A stretch of 64,000 bases of DNA from Streptomyces sp. Je 1-332 (GTDB taxonomy: Bacteria > Actinomycetota > Actinomycetes > Streptomycetales > Streptomycetaceae), in NCBI RefSeq assembly GCF_040730185.1, contig NZ_CP160402.1:3348001-3412000 (forward strand), in the 5' to 3' direction. The position numbers were made by a program, and so were the translations under genes. Every line of letters begins with the position of its first letter. Within the stretch, counting starts at the first letter, position 1. Below are positions 8,492 to 15,282 of the stretch, one piece after another. The notes beneath the pieces were generated by a model, which did not search any database, was not told where the DNA came from, and saw nothing but the letters and a program-made list of their open reading frames with translations.

Positions 8492-9406
8492 TCAGTCGTT
8501 GCCCTGCAGGATGGCGATCAGACGCAGGAACTCGAGGTAGATCCAGACGAGCGTCATCGTCAGACCGAACGCCGCGAGCCAGGCCTCTTCCTTCGGAGCG
8601 CCGTACGCGATGCCGTCCTCGACCTGCTTGAAGTCCAGGGCGAGGAAGCACGCGCCGAGCAGGATGCCGACGATGCCGAAGACGATGCCGAGGCCGCCGC
8701 TGCGGAAGCCGAGGCCGTCACCGCCGCCGATGACCGCGAACAGCAGGTTCACGGCGGTCAGCAGCAGGAAGCCCATCGCCGCGGCCATCACGAAGCCGTA
8801 GAAGCGACGGTTGACGCGGATCCAGCCGGCCTTGTAGGCGACGAGGACACCGACGAAGACGGCCATCGTGCCGAGCACGGCCTGCATGGCCGCGCCGTCC
8901 GCGATGCGGTTGTCGACGACGCTGGAGACGACGCCGAGGAAGACACCTTCCAGGGCGGCGTACGTCAGGATCAGCGCGGGCGATGCCTTGCGCTTGAAGG
9001 CCTGCACCAGGCCGAGGAGCATCGCGATGAGGCCCGCGCCGATGGCGATGCCGTACGACTTGGGCAGATTGGCGTCGTCCACGGGCAGCAGCGCCCAGGC
9101 GAGCGCGGCCGTGACCAGCAGCGTGCCGAGCGTGGTGGCCGTACGCATGACGACGTCGTCCATCGTCATGCGTCCTGCGGTGGTTACGGGCGCCTGGGGG
9201 GCGCCGTGCTGCAGGTCCTGCTGGGCGTACGGGTTCGTCGCGTACGGATTGGTGGGCGCCTGCTGGCCGGCACCCGCGTACGGGTTGCCCTGCTGGGTCT
9301 GCGTCCCGACGGCGGGTCCCCCGGCCTGCGGCTGCGTGCCGAAGCCCGCGTAGCCGTTGTCGCGGCTGAACCCCCGTCGCGAGAAGACCGGGTTGCTGCT
9401 CCTCAT
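8492..9406 (-). CDS. Bax inhibitor-1/YccA family membrane protein
   Basis: 304 residues. The N-terminal 75 residues are low-complexity and rich in Gly, Gln, Pro and Tyr (NPYAGAGQQAPTNPYATNPY). Seven hydrophobic segments follow, with family landmarks such as YAALEGVFLGVVSS and the last-helix region EAWLAAFGLTMTLVWIYLEFLRL. The family forms pH-sensitive calcium leak channels in homologues; the role in Streptomyces is not established. The ATG at 9406 follows GGAGGAG, so the longer in-frame version starting 39 bases upstream is unlikely. Confidence 0.9.
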   Translation of the reverse strand: MRSSNPVFSRRGFSRDNGYAGFGTQPQAGGPAVGTQTQQGNPYAGAGQQAPTNPYATNPYAQQDLQHGAPQAPVTTAGRMTMDDVVMRTATTLGTLLVTAALAWALLPVDDANLPKSYGIAIGAGLIAMLLGLVQAFKRKASPALILTYAALEGVFLGVVSSVVDNRIADGAAMQAVLGTMAVFVGVLVAYKAGWIRVNRRFYGFVMAAAMGFLLLTAVNLLFAVIGGGDGLGFRSGGLGIVFGIVGILLGACFLALDFKQVEDGIAYGAPKEEAWLAAFGLTMTLVWIYLEFLRLIAILQGND

Positions 9407-9472
9407 TTCACTCCTCCATGGCCACCGAGCGTGGCTTTGGGTCAAGAGTAATGCGTAGGCAAAAGGAAGACC

Positions 9473-10870
9473 CTAGTGCTTGGGGAGGATCTTTCCCTCC
9501 TTGTGACCAAGAACGTCTCGCCCAGTGCTCTCTGTTCCCGGTGAGGCGGGCGATACTCCCTCGTCGGCCGGGGTGTGGCGGTTGCGCCGGACGAGTGGCA
9601 CCAGCGAGATCGCGACGGCTCCGAGCACCGCGGCGACGGCGAACGTGGTGAAGCCGAGGGACGCGTTTCCGCCGGAGACGACGGCGCCTCCCAGCCACGG
9701 TCCGACGACCGCACCCGTACGCCCGACGCCGGTGATCCAGCCGAGCCCGGTGGCGCGCTGGGCGGGCGTGTAGACGGACGGGGCGGAGGCGTAGACCATC
9801 ACCTGCGCCGAGAAGAGCCAGATGCCGGTGACGAAGACGATGGCGTACGCGACGCCGAGCGGCAGCTCCGCCTTGAGCAGGAAGGCGCCGCAGGCGGTGA
9901 GCAGGAACCAGATCGCGGAGATCCGCACGGCGCCGAACTTGTCCGCCATCCGCCCCGCGACGAGCATGCCGACGATGCCGCCCGCGTTGATCACCATGAG
10001 GAAGGTGACGGAGGAGGAGAGGGAGTAGCCGGAGGCGCGCATCAGCTCGGGGAGCCAGGTCGAGACCCCGTAGACCAGGAGCAGACCGGCGAAGGACGCG
10101 AGCCACAGGAGCGGGGTGGCGAACCGCTGGCCGGGGCCGAAGAGCGAGGCGACGGCGGCGAAGCGTCCCTTGGCACCCGCCTCGGGGGCTTCGGCGAGCG
10201 TCGGGGACGGCAGCAGGTACCGGGCGGCGACGGCCTCTGCCTCGCTGGTGCGGCCCTTGGCGAGCAGCACGCCGGGCGACTCGGGCAGCCACTTCAGTAC
10301 GAGGGGGATGGCGACGGCGGCGGGGATGACGCCCGCCCAGAAGACGACGCGCCAGCCGTGGTCGGGCCCGAGCCACAGCCCGAGGCCCGTGGCCGCCATG
10401 CCGCCCGCGTGGTACGAGGTCATCATCAGGCCGGTGGCGAGAGCGGCCCTGCGCGGGGGCGCGAACTCGGCGACGATCGCGAGGCTGATCGGCATCAGAC
10501 CGCCGAGGCCGAGCCCGGCGATGAAACGGCCGCCTCCGAAGACGGCGGCGGTGGGCGCGAGGGCGCAGACCGCGGAGCCCAGGGAGAACAGCGCGACGCT
10601 GCCCGTGACCATCGGCTTGCGGCCGATCCAGTCGGTGAGCGTGCCGCAGCCGAGGGCGCCGATCAGCATGCCGAAGGTGGTCCAGGAGCCGATGGTGCCG
10701 GCGGTCGACGTGGTGAAGCCGAAGTCCTTGTCGTCGATGAGGTGCGGCATCACGGCGCCGTAGATGTTGACGTCCATGCCGTCGAAGAAGACGACGAGCC
10801 AGCACAGGGCTATGACGGGGGCGACGGATCTGAAGGTCCGCTGGGGCGCGGCGCCTTGGGGAGCGGTCAC
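9473..10870 (-). CDS. MFS transporter, aromatic acid:H+ symporter (PcaK/BenK-like)
   Basis: 465 residues, 12 hydrophobic segments. The DGMDVNIYG motif in the first helix and the cytoplasmic loop GTLTDWIGRKPMVTG are signatures of the AAHS subfamily, which imports benzoate, 4-hydroxybenzoate or protocatechuate with protons. It lies 54 bases downstream of pobA on the same strand, so it is probably the 4-hydroxybenzoate importer of that operon. There is no ring-cleavage (pca) gene in the window, so protocatechuate must be handled elsewhere. Confidence 0.9.
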   Translation of the reverse strand: MTAPQGAAPQRTFRSVAPVIALCWLVVFFDGMDVNIYGAVMPHLIDDKDFGFTTSTAGTIGSWTTFGMLIGALGCGTLTDWIGRKPMVTGSVALFSLGSAVCALAPTAAVFGGGRFIAGLGLGGLMPISLAIVAEFAPPRRAALATGLMMTSYHAGGMAATGLGLWLGPDHGWRVVFWAGVIPAAVAIPLVLKWLPESPGVLLAKGRTSEAEAVAARYLLPSPTLAEAPEAGAKGRFAAVASLFGPGQRFATPLLWLASFAGLLLVYGVSTWLPELMRASGYSLSSSVTFLMVINAGGIVGMLVAGRMADKFGAVRISAIWFLLTACGAFLLKAELPLGVAYAIVFVTGIWLFSAQVMVYASAPSVYTPAQRATGLGWITGVGRTGAVVGPWLGGAVVSGGNASLGFTTFAVAAVLGAVAISLVPLVRRNRHTPADEGVSPASPGTESTGRDVLGHKEGKILPKH

Positions 10871-10924
10871 GGGGCTCTCACTTCTTTGTGGGACCTGGTG
10901 GGGACGGGGGTTTTCGTGTCGGGC

Positions 10925-12103
10925 TCAGGCGAGCGGGAAGCCCGTGTAGCTCTCGGCGAGGTCGGTCTCCGCCGAGCGAGCCGTGGTGATGCGGTCCAGC
11001 TGAGCGAGCTGGACGCGGTCATCGAAGGGCGTGGCCTCGGGGGCGCGGTGCAGCATCGTGGTCATCGCGTACGAGAAGCGTTCGGCCTGCCAGACGCGGC
11101 GCAGGCAGGTCGCGGAGTACGCCTCCAGGCGCGCGTCGGAGCCGGTGTCGCGGAGTTCCACGAGCGCGCGGGCGAAGGTGACGACGTCGCCGACGGCGAG
11201 GTTGAGGCCCTTGGCTCCGGTGGGCGGGACGATGTGGGCGGCGTCCCCGGCGAGGAAGACGCGTCCGTGCCGCATGGGCTCGTGGACGTGGCTGCGCATG
11301 GGGGTGACGGACTTGGAGATGATGGGCCCGCGCTTCAGGGTCCACTGCGGATCGTCCGTCTCCAGGCGGCGGTCCAGCTCGTCCCAGATCTCCTCGTCGC
11401 CCCAGTCGGCGGCGTCCGTGCCCGCCGGGACCTGGAGGTACGCGCGCGTGACGGTCGGCGACCTCATGGAGAGCAGCGCGAAGCCGCGGTCGTGGCGGGC
11501 GTAGACCAGTTCGTCGTGCGAGGGCGGCACGTCGGCGAGGATGCCGAGCCAGCCGAAGGGGTACGTCCGCTCGAAGACCCGGGAGATGTCGGCGGGCACG
11601 GCCTTGCGGGCCACGCCCCAGGAGCCGTCGCAGCCCACCACGTAGTCACATTCCAGGACGTCCTCGCGGCCCTGGTGGCGGAAGCGGACGCGCGGGGTCT
11701 CGGTCTCGGCGCCCTCCACGGCGAGCGCCTCCGCCTCGAACAGCAGCGGGCCGCCCGCGGCGAGCTGGAGGGCTATGAGGTCCTTGCAGACCTCGGTCTG
11801 GGCGTAGACCATCACGGACCGGCCGCCGGTCAGCGCGGGGAAGTCGACGCGGTGCCTGCGGCGGTCGAAGCGCAGCTCGATGCCGTCGTGCGGGATGCCC
11901 TCGCGGTCCATGCGGGCTGCGGCGCCCGCCTCGCGCAGGACGTCGACGGTGCCCTGTTCCAGGATTCCGGCGCGCTGGCGCTGCTCGACGTAGGCGCGGT
12001 CGCGGGTCTCCAGGACGACGGAATCGATGCCCGCGTTGTGCAGCAGGCGGGCGAGGAGCAGGCCCGCCGGTCCGGCTCCGATGATTCCGACAGTGGTGCG
12101 CAT
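10925..12103 (-). CDS. pobA: 4-hydroxybenzoate 3-monooxygenase
   Basis: 392 residues, matching the family length. This FAD- and NAD(P)H-dependent hydroxylase converts 4-hydroxybenzoate to protocatechuate. It shows the GxGxxG FAD motif at the N-terminus (VGIIGAGPAGLLLARLL), the DG motif (YVVGCDGSWG), and the second FAD segment GRVFLAGDAAHIVPPTGAKG. Tyr and Arg residues of the substrate pocket lie in the expected regions but were not aligned. The ATG at 12103 has GGAGGGG nine bases upstream. It is transcribed with the AAHS transporter and diverges from the IclR regulator. Confidence 0.95.
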   Translation of the reverse strand: MRTTVGIIGAGPAGLLLARLLHNAGIDSVVLETRDRAYVEQRQRAGILEQGTVDVLREAGAAARMDREGIPHDGIELRFDRRRHRVDFPALTGGRSVMVYAQTEVCKDLIALQLAAGGPLLFEAEALAVEGAETETPRVRFRHQGREDVLECDYVVGCDGSWGVARKAVPADISRVFERTYPFGWLGILADVPPSHDELVYARHDRGFALLSMRSPTVTRAYLQVPAGTDAADWGDEEIWDELDRRLETDDPQWTLKRGPIISKSVTPMRSHVHEPMRHGRVFLAGDAAHIVPPTGAKGLNLAVGDVVTFARALVELRDTGSDARLEAYSATCLRRVWQAERFSYAMTTMLHRAPEATPFDDRVQLAQLDRITTARSAETDLAESYTGFPLA

Positions 12104-12139
12104 CGGCCGACCCCTCCACTTGTGCGTCCGTCCCCCGGC

Positions 12140-12169
12140 TTGTTCGCCTGGTGAACTTTCGTTCATAAT
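12140..12169 (+). promoter_or_regulatory. pobA-pobR intergenic operator and candidate pobR promoter
   Basis: TGAAC (12152-12156) and GTTCA (12161-12165) form a 5-bp inverted repeat with four bases between, and a further GTTC half-site lies at 12142-12145. A plausible pobR promoter, TTGTTC (12140-12145) and CATAAT (12164-12169) with an 18-base spacer, brackets these half-sites. Binding by the adjacent IclR protein would therefore affect both divergent genes. Assignment to PobR is inference from position. Confidence 0.6.
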
Positions 12170-12264
12170 GTGCTGACGGGAGTCTCCGACCGGACCCAGC
12201 GGCTGTCAACGGTTTGCGGGGCATCCGTTTTCGACCCGTGTCCCACCGCGCGAGGAGCGGCGCC

Positions 12265-13923
12265 ATGCCGGAAGAGTCCGTACGCCCCCTTCAGCGCGGT
12301 CTCGCGGTGCTTCGCGCCCTCGCGGTCGGCGAACAGGTCAGGGCGGGCGACCTCGTGCGCGCGACCGGCCTGGCCCGCTCGACGGTGGACCGGGTGGTGG
12401 CGACCCTGGTCCGCCTCGGCCACGTACGCGAGCACGGCCAGGAACTCCACCTCACGCCCCGCCTGATGGAGCTCGGCAACGCCTACCTCGCGACGAGCGG
12501 GCTGAGCGGCGAGGTCGCGGCACGCACCGCACGGCTCGCGGACGACCTCGACGAGTCGGTGTCCCTCGCGGTGCCGGACGGCGACGGCGTCCGCTTCGTC
12601 ACGCAGGCAGCGCGGCGCCGCGCGATGTCGGTGGCCTTCCACATCGGCGATCTGCTCCCCGCCGAGCGGTGCGCGCCGGGCGCGCTGTTCGCCGCCGAGT
12701 GGGACGAGGCGGCGTGGGCGGCGTGGCGGGCACGCGTGGCCGCCGATCCCGGGGGTCACGCCTTCCCCGCGCTGCCGCCCGGCCCCGCGTCCACGCCCCC
12801 GCCCCCGGACCTCGCGGACCGTGTGGAGCGCTCGCGCGCGACGGGCTGGGCGATCGACGACCAGCTGATCGAGCCGGGCCTGATCGCGACGGCGGTCCCG
12901 GTGCGCGACGCGAAGGGCCGCGCGCGGTACGCCCTGTCCGCGGTGAGCCACACCAGCAGGCACACGGCGCGCGGCCTCGCGGAGCTCGTGCTGCCACGGC
13001 TGCGCGCTGAAGCCGCGTACCTGGAGTGCCTTCCGCCCGCCGCATCGCCGTACGAAGACAGCGAGTTGACGTCTGGTCAGCCGCTGGACGCGGCCGAAGC
13101 GAAGGCGGAACTCGGACCCGGCTTCCTCCAGTCGCTCGCCCGCGGCCTCGACGTCCTGCGCGCCCTCGGCCGGGCCCACGGCGAGGGCCTGCCGCTCACC
13201 GCGATCGCCGCCGCCACCGGCCTGCCACGCGCCACCGCACGCCGCTGTCTGCACACCCTGGAGCTGGAGGGGTACGCGGCGCACGACGGCCGCCTCCACC
13301 GCCCGCTCCCCCGCGTCCTGGAGCTCGGCTACGCGCGTCTTTCCCGCCTCGGCTTCGCGGACATCGCGGAGCCGCACCTGCGCCAACTGACGGGCCGGGT
13401 CCACCAGTCGGCGTCGGTGACGGTGCTCGACGGCACGGACATCCTCTACGTGGCGCGGGCCGCGACGGTCCGCGTCATGAGCGTCCACATCACGCTCGGC
13501 ACGCGCTTCCCCGCCTACCCCACCGCCATGGGCCGGGTCCTCGTCGCCGGACTCCCGCGGGAGGACCGCGCGCGCCTCCTGAAGGCCGCCCCGCCGCGCC
13601 CCCTCACCCGGCGCACCGTCACGGACCCGGCGGACCTGCACCGCCTCCTGGAGCGGGCCGCCGCCGACGGCTACGCCACCGCGGACGAGGAACTGGAGGA
13701 GGGCCTGCGCTCGGTCGCCGTACCGATCGAGGACGCGCAGGGGCGTGTGGTCGCCGCGTTGAACGTGGCCCAGCACGCGGGCACCGCCCCGCTGGACGAG
13801 ACCGTCGGGGCGCTGCTTCCCGCGCTGCGCGAGACGGCGGCGGCGATCGAGGCGGACCTGCACACGGCGGCGCGCTTCAACGGCGCGCTGATGCCTTGGC
13901 GGAAGTACCCGCCGACTGCTTAG
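12265..13923 (+). CDS. pobR: Double-domain IclR-family regulator of 4-hydroxybenzoate catabolism
   Basis: 552 residues, twice the usual IclR length, made of two complete IclR units in tandem. The first HTH is at about residues 8-65 (VRAGDLVRATGLARSTVDRV) with an effector domain to about 260. The second HTH is at about 290-345 (LPLTAIAAATGLPRATARRC) with a second effector domain to about 540. From memory, S. coelicolor PobR, the repressor of pobA, has this same unusual tandem architecture. The ATG at 12265 follows GAGGAGCGG; longer in-frame starts lack a ribosome site. It diverges from pobA across a palindrome-bearing gap. Confidence 0.9.
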   Translation: MPEESVRPLQRGLAVLRALAVGEQVRAGDLVRATGLARSTVDRVVATLVRLGHVREHGQELHLTPRLMELGNAYLATSGLSGEVAARTARLADDLDESVSLAVPDGDGVRFVTQAARRRAMSVAFHIGDLLPAERCAPGALFAAEWDEAAWAAWRARVAADPGGHAFPALPPGPASTPPPPDLADRVERSRATGWAIDDQLIEPGLIATAVPVRDAKGRARYALSAVSHTSRHTARGLAELVLPRLRAEAAYLECLPPAASPYEDSELTSGQPLDAAEAKAELGPGFLQSLARGLDVLRALGRAHGEGLPLTAIAAATGLPRATARRCLHTLELEGYAAHDGRLHRPLPRVLELGYARLSRLGFADIAEPHLRQLTGRVHQSASVTVLDGTDILYVARAATVRVMSVHITLGTRFPAYPTAMGRVLVAGLPREDRARLLKAAPPRPLTRRTVTDPADLHRLLERAAADGYATADEELEEGLRSVAVPIEDAQGRVVAALNVAQHAGTAPLDETVGALLPALRETAAAIEADLHTAARFNGALMPWRKYPPTA

Positions 13924-13929
13924 CGGAGG

Positions 13930-14012
13930 TGCCCGGAGCCGGACTTGAACCGGCACGCCCGCTAGGGGCAGCGAGGTTTAAGCTCGCCGTGTCTGCATTC
14001 CACCATCCGGGC
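13930..14012 (-). tRNA. bldA: tRNA-Leu(UAA), the bldA tRNA
   Basis: Read on the minus strand, an 83-nt cloverleaf runs from GCCCGGA at 14012 to TCCGGGC plus discriminator A at 13930. The acceptor stem is perfect, and the anticodon arm is GCGAG-CTTAAAC-CTCGC, giving anticodon TAA. There is a long class II variable arm and a TTCAAGT T-loop. CCA is not encoded. In Streptomyces this is the only tRNA that reads UUA, and its loss blocks aerial growth and antibiotic production. The sequence matches my memory of S. coelicolor bldA closely. Confidence 0.95.
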
Positions 14013-14400
14013 AGGCCATGGGCTCCGCATCAAGTGATTCGACCCTATCGGGAGGCGTCCCCCGAACAGCGGAACAACAGCCCGATGTTGTCTTATTTTA
14101 TTGACGTCTGAGGGTGCATCAGCCACCGGTACGGCCCATCGGTACATGCCGCAGGCCCTTCCACCGCTGTGCGGCCTCCGTGACGGAATGACGGAATTTC
14201 ACCGTCTCCGCCCAGCCCGCGAGTCACCGGCGAGTGGTACCCGCCTCAGGGGCCGGGGTCATCCCCAGGTATGACACGGGCCGACTCGAGTCCGACTGGA
14301 GAGGGCCCCCGGAACCGGAACAGCGGCTGACTACATGGCGCGGATCTGCCCGCACGATGGAGTACGTCCCCACTCGTCGTCCCGACAGGAGCACCGCCCC
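14013..14400. other. Intergenic region: bldA 5' flank and ABC operon leader
   Basis: 388 bases with no gene seen. The bldA 5' flank lies just right of the tRNA. It contains an AT-rich patch at 14089-14108 (TGTCTTATTTTATTGACGTC), unusual in this window, which could contribute to a bldA promoter on the minus strand. Two close direct copies of GACGGAAT lie near 14180-14198. The right part leads into the ABC transporter gene with AGGAG near 14389. Confidence 0.5.
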
Positions 14401-15171
14401 GTGACCACCACCCCCTTCGCCGCCCGCAGCACCGCGGTGGCCGCACGCGCCACGGACCTCTCCAAGGTGTACGGACAGGGCGAGACCCAGGTGGTCGCCC
14501 TGGACCATGTCTCCGTCGACTTCCGGCAGGGCGAGTTCACCGCGATCATGGGCCCGTCGGGCTCCGGCAAGTCGACCCTGATGCACTGTGTCGCGGGGCT
14601 CGACAGCTTCAGCGGCGGCTCCGTGCGGATCGGCGAGACCGAGCTCTCCACCCTCAAGGACAAGCAGCTCACCAAGCTCCGCCGGGACAAGATCGGCTTC
14701 ATCTTCCAGGCCTTCAACCTCCTGCCGACGCTGACGGCCCTGGAGAACATCACGCTGCCGATGGACATCGCGGGCCGCAAGCCCGACAAGCAGTGGCTGG
14801 AGCAGGTCATCTCCATGGTCGGCCTGGCGGAACGGCTCAAGCACCGGCCCACGGAGCTCTCCGGCGGCCAGCAGCAGCGCGTCGCCGTGGCCCGCGCGCT
14901 GGCCTCGCAGCCCGACATCATCTTCGGCGACGAGCCGACCGGAAACCTGGACTCGCGCTCGGGCGCCGAGGTCCTCGGGTTCCTGCGCAACTCCGTACGC
15001 GAACTGGGCCAGACCGTCGTGATGGTCACCCACGACCCGGCGGCCGCCTCGTACGCGGACCGTGTGATCTTCCTCGCCGACGGGCGGATCGTCGACGAGA
15101 TGCACGGGCCGACGGCGGACGGGGTCCTCGACCGCATGAAGCACTTCGACGCGAAGGGCCGGACCAGCTAG
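14401..15171 (+). CDS. ABC transporter ATP-binding protein (MacB/LolD type)
   Basis: 256 residues. Walker A is GPSGSGKST, the Q-loop is in FIFQAFNLLPTL, the signature is LSGGQQQR, and Walker B runs IIFGDEP with the H-loop in VMVTHD. The GEFTAIMGPSG and LLPTLTALENITLPM stretches are typical of ATPases that drive MacB/FtsX-type permeases, which move substrates by mechanotransmission rather than classical transport. The start is GTG at 14401 with AGGAG upstream. The permease gene follows 111 bases downstream. It is strikingly similar to the ATPase at 39656-40444. Confidence 0.93.
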   Translation: MTTTPFAARSTAVAARATDLSKVYGQGETQVVALDHVSVDFRQGEFTAIMGPSGSGKSTLMHCVAGLDSFSGGSVRIGETELSTLKDKQLTKLRRDKIGFIFQAFNLLPTLTALENITLPMDIAGRKPDKQWLEQVISMVGLAERLKHRPTELSGGQQQRVAVARALASQPDIIFGDEPTGNLDSRSGAEVLGFLRNSVRELGQTVVMVTHDPAAASYADRVIFLADGRIVDEMHGPTADGVLDRMKHFDAKGRTS

Positions 15172-15200
15172 CGCTCCGAGCGGCGTCGGCAGGTACTCAC

Positions 15201-15250
15201 CTGCGGGCACGCCGTGGCTGGTCGCGCAGTTCCCCGCGCCCCTTCAGGGC
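15201..15250. repeat. Dispersed intergenic repeat, family 1, copy 1
   Basis: A GC-rich element containing CGCGCAGTTCCCCGCGCCCC, lying between the ATPase and permease genes. The same element is present in opposite orientation at 24694-24745. I recognise it as one of the short repeats very common between Streptomyces genes. Its function is unknown; it can fold through GGCGC/GCGCC pairs. Confidence 0.8.
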
Positions 15251-15282
15251 CCTCCCTCTCTCCCCCACCAGGACACACACCC

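Noticed and set aside
9473..12103. Complete protocatechuate pathway around pobA
   Set aside because: Only the uptake transporter, hydroxylase and regulator are present; no pca ring-cleavage gene occurs in the window.
9575..12154. Plus-strand open frame of about 860 codons across the transporter and pobA
   Set aside because: It is the mirror of two clear minus-strand genes. GC-rich Streptomyces DNA leaves antisense frames open; no ribosome site or domain supports it.
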